Origin: Cardinalis cardinalis
Lineage: Eukaryota > Chordata > Aves > Passeriformes > Cardinalidae
Assembly: GCA_014549065.1 (NCBI GenBank)
Contig: JACDOX010000111.1
Coordinates: forward strand, 444,532-508,531
DNA: 64,000 bases
Direction of reading: 5' to 3'
In this document: piece after piece, positions 14,341 through 26,421 of the stretch
Layout of the letters: the number at the start of each line of letters is the position of its first letter
Position numbering within the stretch: position 1 is the first letter of the stretch
Notes under the pieces: model-generated
What the model was told of the DNA's origin: nothing
Database searches by the model: none
Seen by the model: only the letters and a program-made list of their open reading frames with translations
Made by a program: the position numbers and the translations under genes

Positions 14341-16722
14341 TTTCGTGATCTAATGAAAACAGGAGGAAGGCACCGTTATAGATTTCATTTAATTGAAGGC
14401 AGAAAATATGAGGATATTTCAGAGAATGAAAAGCTCTGTACCAGCTTGACTTTGCTTTTGAATTACCATTGTAACCCTGTGAGAAGCCATAATCCAAGTA
14501 TTTAGTGACTGTAGTGTGGCAGGTGTAACTGCTGTTACACAGGAGTTTTCTTGAAGATTCATCTAGTGTGTGTGTCTCAGTGGTGAAGAGTTTGAGGCAT
14601 CTTTTTATAGACCACAAAAATCACATGGTATTAGCGACACCTCTGTTAATAAGAACATGCACAAATGTGGAATTTTGAAAAGAAACTCTCTAAAATCTTG
14701 CTGATTTAAAATAGTCTAACTGTCATGGAGTTTATGTTGCTGGTACTTAAAATACCACTGTAGTTTCTGTGTGGGCTGTACAAACAATAAAGCACGTTGG
14801 GGTAAAGAGGTAGGAAGAAATTAATCATGTACCTGTGATAATATAAAAAATAATGCTTTTTAGGATTTTTTTTTTTAAAGAATGTCTGGGCCATGATGAA
14901 AGGGACCTGTAGTAATTTATGCCTCTCAGGAGGACTCGAAGATCGATACTTGAAGTCACTTTTGATGTTTGTAGTCTCAAGACTCTGCCTTTCTGGGGAA
15001 TGCATTGTTCCTGTCTCAGCTCTCTTTCCACAAAGGGGTAGGACCAGGACCAGGAACTGTACCTGTTTTGGTACAGGGAATGTTACCTGAGCCTTTCTGA
15101 GGGGTTTGCTTCTTTTAACCTAATGAAGGATTTGAGGTTTCTTTGTTCTTTTGGAGAAGCTGTCAGCTGGTTTGGTTATAAATACAGTTNTTTCTATGAG
15201 GAGTACAAATTTCATAAATATCTAAATTTAATAGCTCTGCTGTGACTTTCATAGACAGAGTGTCATTAGAATTAAATCTGTGCAGAAATAAGAGATGAAA
15301 GCAGGCTTTTCCCCCAGCAGACACTTCTGTAAGTGTGGCAGCATGTTAACCATAGAACAGATCCATATAAAGGGTCACAGGAATGCATGAACACTTCACA
15401 AGGGTGTCTTTCTAAGGGCTCATTTTATCCTTGCTGCTGAAAGTGAGTTAACTGCAGAAGTGGTGCCCCTGTTTTTCTGGTTGTAGATACAGAATTCAGT
15501 CTTGGGGCCACATTTCACTTTTTTCTTTTTTTTTTTTTTTTAAGTGTAAAATACAGCAGTTTGTATTAGGGGTCTTCTCTATTTTTTTAGGATTTCCTGG
15601 CATGTACCCAGATACAGGCTGCCAGGAGTGGGATACTAAGTGTCACTGACCAAATCATCATTGTTCTGACCTCATTTGGAGTCACACATGCAAATTTGAT
15701 TCATCCCAGGAAGCAAATATGATGTTCTGTAGGGAAATACAGCCTATTATCCAGATCATAAGCAAAGAGTTCTAGAGATCAACTACATGGTACTACTTTA
15801 CTTCAAGAACATAAAATTTCTGGAAATACTGATGCAAGCATATTAACAGCAATGTTCATGAAACATTTTTTTTTCCATCTTCAGCACTGAAAGCTTGGGA
15901 ATTTATTACACCCACTTTAAAGCATAAAAGCATATTTACCTAATTTTTTTATGCACTGTTGCTTAAGTAGAAGGAAAATAATTAAGTTTTTGTGTCTCAA
16001 GCAATTGGTTCTTTATTCCTTCTAATCAGTCTCCAGAAGGAGGACAGCTTTGTTTGCTGTGTGACTTCAGTCCCTTGCCTTTAACATGTNTCTGAGTTTC
16101 TGGGTTTAGTACAGCACTGAGCACACAATGGCTCTGCAGGAGTGCACCTCTTCCTCCCTCTCTTTTAATCTTTGCTGCTTGGCTGCTTGCTGGCTCTGAC
16201 AGCTTTGTTCTTCTGCTCTTGGTTTCACTGTGGTGCCAGCAGTGTGAAAAATGACTGCTGTGCCCAGTGGCTGAAACCACTGTGGACTTGCTGCCAGATG
16301 TTTGCCTGACATTATCATGAAGCTGCTTTGAGAAGGGTGTCGTGCAGCTGAGCAGCAGGAGCAGGCAACATTTCCCAGCTTTATAAATAAAAATGGTACA
16401 CTTTACAGGTTTCAAAATGCAATTACATCAAGTGTATTTAACTGCCATTTTAATAAATATTCATTCTAAGAATAACTTATTAGGGTGCTAATTAAAAAAT
16501 TGCTGTATCTTGGAATTCTTAGAACACATATAATAATGGAAATGATTATGTAATTAGCACTAAACAGAATTTATGCAGCAGATAATAGATAATTTAACTG
16601 TTATTTTTGTTACATAACTGAGTATTCAGTTGGCCTAGTTTGGGGGTTNTTAAGTAATCATAATTGATTAAAAAGTGCTCCTATAGTAACATCTTTGTAA
16701 TCTTTTTTCTCCCTTTATATGA

Positions 16723-16906
16723 GAGGCACTAGAACAAGTTACCCAGGGAAATTTTGGATGCCTCATCTCTAGAAGTGTTCAAGACCAGGTTTGATTGGCC
16801 TTTGAGCAACCTGATCTAGTGGGAGTTGTCTCTGCCTGTGCCAGGGGGTTTGGAACTACGTGGTCTTTAAGATCCTTTCCAACCTAAACTATCCTATGAT
16901 TCTGTA
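16723..16906 (+). repeat. CR1 LINE 3' end with terminal repeat
   Basis: This is a well-preserved CR1 3' end of about 185 bp. It starts near AGAACAAGTTACCCAGGG, runs through ACCTGATCTAGTGGGAG, and ends GGTCTTTAAGATCCTTTCCA followed by the CCTATGATTCTGTA terminal repeat. Orientation is sense to CASK. The 5' truncation is typical of CR1 retrotransposition. Confidence 0.88.
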
Positions 16907-18008
16907 TTATACTTCCATATATGTGAAATAAGAAAATATATTCACATTTGTAAACAAGAAAATAAGACTAATGCCAAGAAATATTATGATGAAAACTTCC
17001 TTTAAACTTCATGTCATTTAACTCAGTGAAATAAGGTTTGTTATTTAAAAGTTAATTCCTTTTTGTACATGTTATATAGGGCTTAAGGAGCATTTGATTA
17101 AAATCTTTACTGAAATAACTAGTGAATCTATTTGAGCAGGGTATAATATTGAACCATTTTTCAGGGAAATACACATAATTTATGCTCATTTTGGTAATTT
17201 CAAGTGTTACACAGGGTATTTGCTAATTCAGGAGAACTTCAGTGAAGATTTATGTTTGTACATCACCTCACCTGGACAAAAGCTGGTTGGTCCTNGAAAC
17301 CTGTTGTTTGAATTCCATCTGTTCCTAGCAGCTCACAACCATTTAGAATGCAAGTTTCACTGAAAATTAAGTTTTACAATGCTTTAAATTCTTAGTAGGT
17401 TTGGCAGAAACATTTTCAGATAGGGCTTGTGATCCAGCATGAATCACAGAAGTGAAAAGGTATGCTGCAGTTAATATTACTTATTCCAAAAAGGATGATG
17501 CCTGTGGGTGTGCTGAGAAGCTTACAAAAGTCTTGGAGATAGCTGTCCTAGGTTTGTTCTGTGGGGGTTTTGCCAGTGGTAAGCCTTTCATTGAAGGGCT
17601 CATCCCAGTCAGCTACAGGTGCATCCTCAGTCAGGCACTCTGAATGTGACTCTGCTTTGCAAATCATATCTCCCAAACCATAGTGGGCAAGATTGTAGCT
17701 GAGCAGGATTCTAAAGAGCCTAATCCTTGCTCTGCCCAAAAATAAAATACCACAGGCACACTTCACTGCTATTCAAAAAATGCTTTAAAATCTCGTTCTA
17801 TTTCAGCCTTGTCTGTCCCTTTACTGAGTATTAGTTGGATTCATAGGACAGTTTAAGAGTATGATGACTTATGAATTTGCATTTGGTATTTAAATATGAG
17901 AAGTATGTAGCAAAAGAGATGTCTGAGAACTCAGTGTTGTGCCAGTCTGAAACAAGCCTGAAGCACCTGAGGATAATGACTTGTTAAATGTATTTACACA
18001 GATGTGCA

Positions 18009-18403
18009 CCCAGATGTGGTGGTGTTTGCGGGGGTCTTAGGATGGGGGAAGAGATGAGAATCTGACTCCATATTTCAGAAGGCTGATTTATTATTTTATG
18101 ATATATATTATATTAAAACTATACTAAAAGAATAGAAGAAAGGATTTCATCAGAAGGCTACCTAAGAATAGAAGAAGAAAGAATGGTAACAAAGGCTTGT
18201 GACTGACCGAGACAGTCTGGACAGCTGACTGTGATTGGCCATTAATTAGAAACAACCACATGAGCCCAATCCCAGATGCACCTGTTGCATTCCACAGCCG
18301 CAGATAATCATTGTTTACATTTTGTTCCTGAGGTCTCTCAGCTTCTCAGGAGAAAAAATCCTGAGGAAAGGATTTTTCATAAACCATGTTTGTGACACCC
18401 AGA
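18009..18403 (-). mobile_element. Solo LTR (383 bp) with 6-bp target-site duplication
   Basis: The LTR body is 18015-18397. On the minus strand it begins TGTCACAAACATGG and ends CACCACCACA, so it has the TG...CA termini of an LTR. It is bounded on both sides by CCCAGA (18009-18014 and 18398-18403), a perfect 6-bp duplication of target DNA. An AATAAA polyadenylation hexamer lies on the minus strand at 18092-18087, placing R/U5 near the lower-coordinate end. No internal retroviral region is present, so this is a solo LTR left by recombination between two LTRs. A 6-bp duplication is typical of ERVK/beta-type elements (family knowledge). The body resembles a repeat I associate with passerines, but I cannot name the family with certainty. 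Confidence 0.85.
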
Positions 18404-18480
18404 AGTGTTGACAGAGCTTGGAGATATCACTGAGAGGACATTCAGGATAATCTTGGAGTGAACAGAGAGAGGGAGAGGTG

Positions 18481-19125
18481 CCCAAGGACTGGAGGAGAGA
18501 TGTCTCTCCTGTGCTGGCCCTAAGGTGAGCAGGAGACAGCCATGAGCTTTACCCCTGTGGTAAAGAGGAGCCAGCGGCATCCTGGGCTGCCTTGGGCAGN
18601 GTATTAGCAGCAGGTGGAGGGAGGGAGGGAGGGAGGTGTCCTGGCCCTCCTCAGCACTCCTGAGGCCACACTGCACTNCTGGCTTCTGTTCTGGACCCCC
18701 AGAACAGGAGGAACATGGAGGTACCAGAGATAGCCCAGCAAAGGGCTGGCACTAAANTGAAGGGACTGGAACCTCTCTTTTGTTGTTCTGGGAGGGCTGT
18801 TTAAGCCTGGAGAAGGAAAGGTTCAGGAGGGATTTGTTGTTGGGTACAAAGAGGACAGAGCCAGGCTCTTCTCAGTGGTGCCCAGGGACAGGACTAGAGG
18901 CAGTGGCACAAACAAGCACAGGAGAGTCAGCCTCAGCACCAGGGAACACTTTTTAAGCTGTGAGAGTGGCCAAGCANTGGCACAGGTTGTCCAGGGGGGT
19001 TGTGGATTGTTGGAGATATTCAGAAGCTGCCTGGACACAGTCCTGGGCCATGGGGTCTTGGTGGCCCTGTTTGAGTTGGACCAGATCACCTCCACAGGTC
19101 NCTTCAGCCATTCTGGGATTCCATT
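18481..19125 (+). repeat. CR1 LINE fragment, sense to CASK
   Basis: This long CR1 3' portion begins about CCCAAGGACTGGAGGAGAGA. It passes through GGCATCCTGGGCTGCCTTGG at 18577, the AGCCCAGCAAAGGGCTGGCA stretch at 18733 and CAGGACTAGAGGCAGTGGCA, and ends in CATTCTGGGATTCCA. A (GGAG)n expansion at 18616-18636 has grown inside it. The element starts shortly after the solo LTR; whether the LTR landed in this CR1 cannot be decided by eye. Open frames on both strands here are relics of the element or chance. Confidence 0.85.
18616..18636. repeat. (GGAG)n microsatellite
   Basis: There are about five GGAG units in 21 bp inside a CR1 fragment. The CR1 sequence at this point is purine-rich, which is a plausible seed for the expansion. 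Confidence 0.9.
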
Positions 19126-20140
19126 TCATAACTTGCTGGGTTGGTGGCTCTCCTGTGAGCACCTGGCAGCAGCTGAGCCGGGCAGTGTTTGGGCTCTCCC
19201 CTGCCCTACATGCCATTGTTTCTCTGTGCTCCTTTGTGCATGTGCAGATGAGGTTTTATCACGTAACCTAATGTTTTTCTTTTCTAAAACCCTGGTTTAA
19301 TTACAGCATCCTTCTGTGTTTGAGACAGAATTTGAGTAAAGCAAATGTATTTTAAAAATAAATTTAGTGCGGAGGGATAAGGAAGGAAATTTCTGCTCCA
19401 GCTATCCTAGAGCAGTAAACAATGCTTGGAGCTTTTACTAGTACAATAAACCAAATGACAAAGGTGTGTTTCTTCACCCTCTTTGCAAAGCAAAGTCTTA
19501 ATTAAATTTATTTTTAAAAAACTGGAAGTACATTTTTAAAAAGATTTATTTTATAAACACTCTCAAGACTTCATTCTTAAACATTGCTGTCTTTAATTTC
19601 TGCAGAAGTCATGAGGTATGTCCAACTCCTGTTCTGAAAAATTAAAATGTTTTTCAAAACATTTCTGTCTCTGTACACACTCTGTACTCATCTAACGAAT
19701 CTGATTCTTGCAAATAGTCCAGAAATAGGCTCTAGCTGTGCTTGCTGGAATTCAGGCTGGTTACAAACACAGGGGAGGAAGATAATAAGCATCAGCTGTA
19801 TTTTCAAATATTTTCTGTTTGGATATGCTAGCGTGTATTCTGTTCTGGTTTGTGCAATCAACAAAATTCAAAATTCATTGCAGCTGAACTGCAGTTTGTG
19901 TTAATTCATTGATCCAAAGAGAACCTTTTTTGACTCTTAAATGCTGGGGTTTGTTGTTTTGTGAATCTAAAAATATATGTCACTGTGGTATGATAAATAA
20001 TGATCCTTGTGCAATAGCAGTGTTAGAATGACAAACCTGTGTGCTGCCATAGCAGTAGGACATGGGTGAAACCCCTGTCTTTTGGTTGTGTGGGTTTTGG
20101 CTGGGACAGTTTCAGTCCTTTGCAAATCTTGCCTAAAATA

Positions 20141-20162
20141 TTTATTTATTTATTTATTTATT
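20141..20162. repeat. (TTTA)n microsatellite
   Basis: Five TTTA units plus two T are visible, 22 bp in all. A ten-G homopolymer lies nearby at 20433-20442. Confidence 0.95.
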
Positions 20163-23100
20163 CAATAAAAGCAAAATTCGTGGTTTCTGATGCACAGATT
20201 CCTATTCTTTCTGCTAAGTTTGGTGGGTATGTCAGAATCTTGGGCAATTTTCCCGTCATTCAGCTACAAACATTCCTCTTGGAGCTTTTCTGCACATACT
20301 GGTGTTTTAAATGGATTGGAGATGAATGTGGTTTTGAGCTATATGCAATGGAAATTTGCAAATGTAAGGATGTGTTAGCAAATCTTAATGAACCCCCTAA
20401 ATTGGTTGGGAATGAGAATTATAAAGTTTAAAGGGGGGGGGGCATATTTTTGATCTGTACTGTATATATGTGTGTATATTCATAATAAAATGAACACATG
20501 TAGCATAATCCTCCTGTGATCCAACTGCTCTTCCAGCTGAAAAATTAAGCATGGAAAAAATGGTGAAGCTGAAGACCAGTGACAAAGTGCCACAATTGTA
20601 CTGCAGTTGTAGAAACTGCACACTGATCTCCATGGANATTTTCATTCTAACATCTGCATCAGCAAATACTTATGAGTAATACATGAAATATGTAGAAGCT
20701 GAGAGCTCTCCAAAGTATGTCATTATGTAGGAGAGTGTTTAGTCCAGTTGTACACAGTGCCAAGCAATGGCTCTTTCCCAGGGTAAGGGTTGCTTCAAAA
20801 GGGGAAAAAAGAATAGATTTGTAATCTTTCTGAGTAAAGAAAATCTTTGAGAAAAGACAAATATTAAGAGAAACAATGAGGTCTACTTGATATGAAGGCA
20901 GATGGAAATACTTGTGTTTGGAAACTATCTTGTGAAAATATCTCTTGGCTAACATGCACAGTAGAATACTGAAGCTTTTTAGCTGCTCAGTCAAGAGAAG
21001 CATGGAAATTTAAATAAGTCTAAGACCTGAAAGTCCTGAGGACATCTATGAACTTGTTTCTTCAAAACTTCCTACATTTTATCTGGTGTTTGAGTTCTAC
21101 CATCCCTACCATCAGTTTTCTTCCAGTATATTNCTTGTTTTAATGGAGTGAAAGAAGTTAGGTACAAGTAATAAATTATTGTCTATACAGTTATATTTTA
21201 GGTAAAAATCCACTTAATAAAACCTTGAATGAACATATTTTATATTAATAAATTTTATCTTTAATACTGCATTGATTTTTTTTCTGGTTCTGTGTTTTAA
21301 AATATGTATAAGCATAAGTTGGGGAGAGAGACCTGTGTTAACCAGCTCTGTGTGTTACTGAGCCCTTTCTGGCATGGCATTTTCCAGCTACAAGCCATTT
21401 ATTTTAATGATGACATTTACCAGGGACAGGCTACTCACACTGAATATATTGTATGTATTTGATTTCCTAATATGAATCCAACCAACAAATACACACAGNG
21501 ACAGTGAGTAAATTGGCAATGTAAGTAAAATCACTGTGATCTATGGTTGGTTTACTTGAAATCTATGACAGAGATTTTCATGGGAGGTTGGTTTTTTTTA
21601 AGATCACTTCATATGAGTAAGATTTATGGTGTGTTTCTTGGTTGGGGGAGGGGGTTTGTTCTGTGTATTTCTTTTGCCTAGAATATTCAGTGGTCAGGGG
21701 TTTTTTCTGTTTTTTGAAGTTGCTGTAGAAGGAAAAGCCCAATTGCAAAAGAGGCTGGTGCTAAAAAGTAATGCTTTGTTGGTCCAGAGTGTCTTCGCAT
21801 TTGTTAAGGCAGTTAAATAAGAACTTAATTTTTATACTTTAAATAACTAAAAAATTACTTTACAGATATATTCTAAGTTCCACTGAAAGCTCCTAGCACA
21901 GTTAGCAGTCTAAACCCCAAGCTTCTTGATTTCCTTTAGAAGACTAAATAAAATTAAATTTTAAAAATACAGTTTTATCTACTGTGCCAGAACCAGTTAC
22001 TGTAGATTTCTTAATGTCTGTCACTTTTAACATTGCCTGTGATACAGTGACAATTTACAGTTGCAGGTCTTACTGAAAATATTGCCTTAGTTAATAGCAT
22101 TATGAGTAGTGAAAATGACTTATGAAATACTACTTTNCCTGAGCAAAGTATATTTTTTTCCTTTGCAAATCAAATTAGGATTTGAATCCAAGTCGCTGCC
22201 ACAAAAATGTTTGTTACAATATGTGTATGTTACACATCTCTTTTCAGGTCTGTACAGGTTATCATTGCTGTATCCTCTTGTGTCCTCTTTGAAAAGCTGT
22301 TCCAAACTGGAGCCTGTGTTTCCAGCAAGGGCTGGACAAGTGGGGCTGACAGGTTTGCAGAGAAGCTTTTCATCTTTATGTTGTAGTTGTGCTGCAGGCT
22401 GGTAGGGCACCCACCATCTCCACCTCTGAATAGCTTATCTGGTAGAGGGGAAAACCAGCAGAGGAGCTAGGCTTCCCTGGAAACGTGGGATGGGAACATC
22501 TATTAGATGTCACTGCCTGTGCAGCGTGTGGGTGAGTATCAGTTCTTTGCATCCTCCCCTTCCCCCTCAGGAGGACTGAACAGATCCTGGCTGCTGAAAG
22601 AGAAGCCAAACTCTGTTTCTTCATTCCACCTTCCTTACTCTGCACTCCTGTGACTTCATTTGGATTTGCTTTGATACTTTTTTTACCTGTGGGCTGATTT
22701 ATTTTAATTCAAGTTGGGGGGAAAAGTGAAGAGAAGACTTGCACCCTAAGTCTCTTAGTCTTTACTGTCTTGTTGATTGGCTTGCTTCCTTTTTTAAATG
22801 CACCTTATTTAGAAACCTGTTAGTGTTGAAGAGGAATTATCCTTTTAAGGGGGAAAGCACAAGCAAACATAGTTTGAGTTTGTTCAGTTGAGACTTACGT
22901 TATTCCCTTTAGGGGAAGATAATTCTGTGTGCTCTGTGTTATTCTGCAATCTGAGATAAACTGGTGTGAGATGGTCAGAAAACAGATGAGATTTTCACTT
23001 CTTCCAAGGGCTACCAGTGACTTTGTTTAAGACAANGTAGTCTGGGTTTTTGGAGTAGGAACTGTAGGAGCATGTATTGTCAACAGCCATAGTTGATACC

Positions 23101-26100
23101 ACAGTTCTTTCCTAAATAGCTCATAGGCATTGTTCTGGGTTTGTTTTGTTTTTTGGGGTTTTTTTTGCCTTAAACTACAAGCACCCTAGCTGGAGAAAGA
23201 GTATGCACCAGGTAACAGAGTGGAGGGAGAGGAGAAAGCCTTAAATCTTATCAGAACTGCAATAAATAGTAGCTTGTCTGTGTTCCTATCTACTTGGTAG
23301 GACTGGTCAGCAAATAAATACCAATTAAAGATTTAAATATATGCACCTCATTCTAGAAATGATCTGGGCTCCCAGGCTTTTTGCCACCAATTTCCTTGTT
23401 TTGGCTGTGTCCTGTTTACTTGGTGTGGTCTGTCTGTGTGGTTAACTCCTCTTATTCTGGATTACTGAAGGTAATTCAGCTCTTTTTGTGTCATCATCCT
23501 CACTTTTACCCATCACATACCCAAATGAAGAGTTTACTAATTTGGAGGTAATTCAAATCAATTTAATTAATTNTCAGTTAACAAACTTTTAATTACTGAT
23601 TCTGGTATTGAAACAAATGCATTCAANCTTAGGCAAAACATCCATCCCCCTCCCTGGTCTCCATCCCAGTGGCCACATCTTGGCTTTTTCACTCTTATGT
23701 GAAGACTTGGTCATTTGCTGATGCAGGGCACTGCTTTGTTCATTGCTTATCCTTCTGTGTTTTAGAACACTATCAAATCTTCTGCCTTGGTCCTGTTGTA
23801 TTTGGTAACTACTGAGGAATTATGGGCTGTACAGTAACAGTCAAAGCTATTCACAGCTTCAGGGCAGGTTAATCTGCGTTGCAAATGCTGGTCTGAGGNC
23901 TGAGAACATTATATTATAATTATTTTTATAAAAATAATTTACATTTTGAAGTCTTTTTCTGTCTTCCATGTAGTAATAGCTACTGCAAGAAAAATTGTTT
24001 TCTTCAGTGTTATAAACCCAGATGGGGAGAGAAGGTCTCTTTATAAAATTGTCTCTTCTGTGTCNGCATTTAGACATGTTGTGTTGTAGAACAGAGCTTT
24101 AGAGCTGGTCATGCTGTGGTGACAGTTTGTTTGTTGATAGGAAGGCAGGTTCATATCCTGAATCAAATCTGTATTCTCATGTGGCACTGCAGTAACTTGA
24201 TTNCCCCTTGCTCTCAGCACTACACTACACTATCATCTTTGCCTCTTGCAAACTGATGGCTGGATTTGCACAAGGGAAGCAGCTCCTCTGAAGAATGTTG
24301 TACCAGGTGAANGGGATTCTGCAGTCCTTTGTTTTGCTGAATTTGCAATTCTCTTCTGAATAACAAGCCTTGGACCTTCAGTACCTGTGTGTGCTTTGTT
24401 GCCTCAGTTTGGTGATTATCCTGGTTTGTCTGCTGGCCCAAANAAGAAGTCAATTACAGTTGGTCTGGTTCTGAGGTTGCTTGCAACAAGTAGGAACTGA
24501 TAAATNTGGAGGCACTGACTTTGCTGAGATAAGGTCAATTTCAGGATTTGTTTCATTTGTCTTTAAAGATTCTGCCCTCTTGCATCCGTTGGTACAGAGC
24601 TTCTAAGTTTTACATCACCCCACTCTTGCTCCACTTATGTTTTGTAGGTACCGTGTGCATAGTTGTGCACTTGTGCCTGGTTTTGTTTTGCCCTTCTTGT
24701 AATTAATAAGGAGAAGATAAGAGTTCCTTACCCTCAGCAAGTGAACAGAACCTGGCTTTGTACCCCTACAGATTGAACTTTCCCCTGCACAGTCTGGGAC
24801 TGTGAGAGCTTAAGGAATCCTAGCTGGATGGAGCCTGTCTGGCAGCAGCCAGCCTTGCTGTGTCAATAGTAGGTTAATGGATGTCACTGTAACATTTGCA
24901 TATAGGAAAAGTTGAACTGACTGAAGAAGGGCCCAGCTCCTGACGAGATTTTAAGGACTACAGTGATGTAACACTAATTTTCTTTGCAATGTGGTATGTG
25001 TTGTTACTTGTTTGTGTAAATGGAGATCTTAGTAGCTGTTGGTTCTCTGAAGCACTCTGGGAGGGACAGAGGAGCANTTTTGTTTGTGTTCCTAAATTAC
25101 TGAGGTGTAAATTGTCATTTTCATCTGGTCTGGAGGCTGTTGCACAAAGGCTGACCCAGAAATGTGTTCTGAGATCTGCTAGCTGGCTTTGGTGGGATTC
25201 TCTCCACCTGACCTGTTTCCAGAAGANCTGTGTGTTTCAGGGATCAGGACTCAGGGGAGCTTGTTCAAACAAGCCAGCTCTGTTCTGGGCCTTGCCTGAG
25301 CCTCCTGTCTGGGCAGGGCTCTGGTGGGTCCTGTTGCAANTCCGTGGCTCCTTGGATCTTGAAAGGTGATAGAAAGTCAGTGGTTTTTACCCTTTCATCT
25401 GATGCTATCCTGATTTATTTCAATGTCCAAGTCCATTCTCCATCAGATTTTACCCATGCAAAGAGTGATCAAACTTCAACTCAAAGATCAGTTATTAGTG
25501 AAGGTTTTGTAGCTTGTAGTATCAANTGAGTACAGTGAACTTGTGTTATAGTAGTGAGGAATATCTGTATACTAGAAAAAGAAGAAAATTATTTAACTTT
25601 TAAATTTAAAAAATGGAAGCTTTTGTAAATTTTCTTACAAGGTTGGGAGTTCTTTGTGCTTGCTAATTTTACTATGTGTAAATAATAGATTTGTATCTCA
25701 AAATCCTTTTCCAANCTGAAGATGATGAATCGGATTTCATGACTACCAACAGTCTGCTGGATTTGTCTAATATTTATCATGTCAACCTTAGCAGTATTTT
25801 AAAGTTAAATTTGCAGTTATAAAACAACAAAACAAAGAAAATACTCTATAGAAGAAATGGTTGCTATATTTGTGCAGCATTTACATTTTTACTTCCATTT
25901 TTACTTTCATTAACATCCATTGTAGCTGTCCTCAAAGTTTTATTTGGTACATGTGTATTTGCAAAAACTCTTAAAAATGGATTATGGCAGATGTGTTGTT
26001 TCCTTTGATTCCAGTATTCATTGCTGACAACACACAGCACTTCTGTGTCTATGATTATTCTTAAGTTGGCACAAGTATCACTTGAATAATATTGCTTGTG

Positions 26101-26378
26101 GTAACAAAAGGCTTAAATGGATTCCAGTTTTGTGATTTTCTGTGGCATTTGGGAAACAAAAAGGAGAGGAAAACCCATTTAATACATCTTCCAGATTGCA
26201 GAAAAGTTCAAAGCTTTAGGCTCAGGTTCGATGCTGAAGGTTCAAAGCTGTAAAAAATGTGTTGAGTTTTAATTATTCTTCTTTCAGTTTAAGAATGTTA
26301 TGATGCAGTTAGGCTGGTTTTAAATCCTGTTTACCTAGGAATTATGAATAGGCTAGCCAAACTGACTGTAATATGTAG

Positions 26379-26421
26379 TATATAAATATATATATACATG
26401 TACCCTCATATATATATATAG
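26379..26421. repeat. TA-rich simple repeat
   Basis: Two (TA)n blocks, ATATATATATA-type, are separated by a short CATGTACCCTCA spacer. The block is interrupted, so it is probably an old microsatellite. Confidence 0.85.

Noticed and set aside
18875..19300. 141-codon frame and its minus-strand partners
   Set aside because: Overlaps a CR1 element on both strands with no similarity to a host protein; chance frames in GC-richer repeat DNA.
23918..23939. 22-bp AT-only palindrome
   Set aside because: A/T-only composition; no flanking structure or element boundaries support a function.
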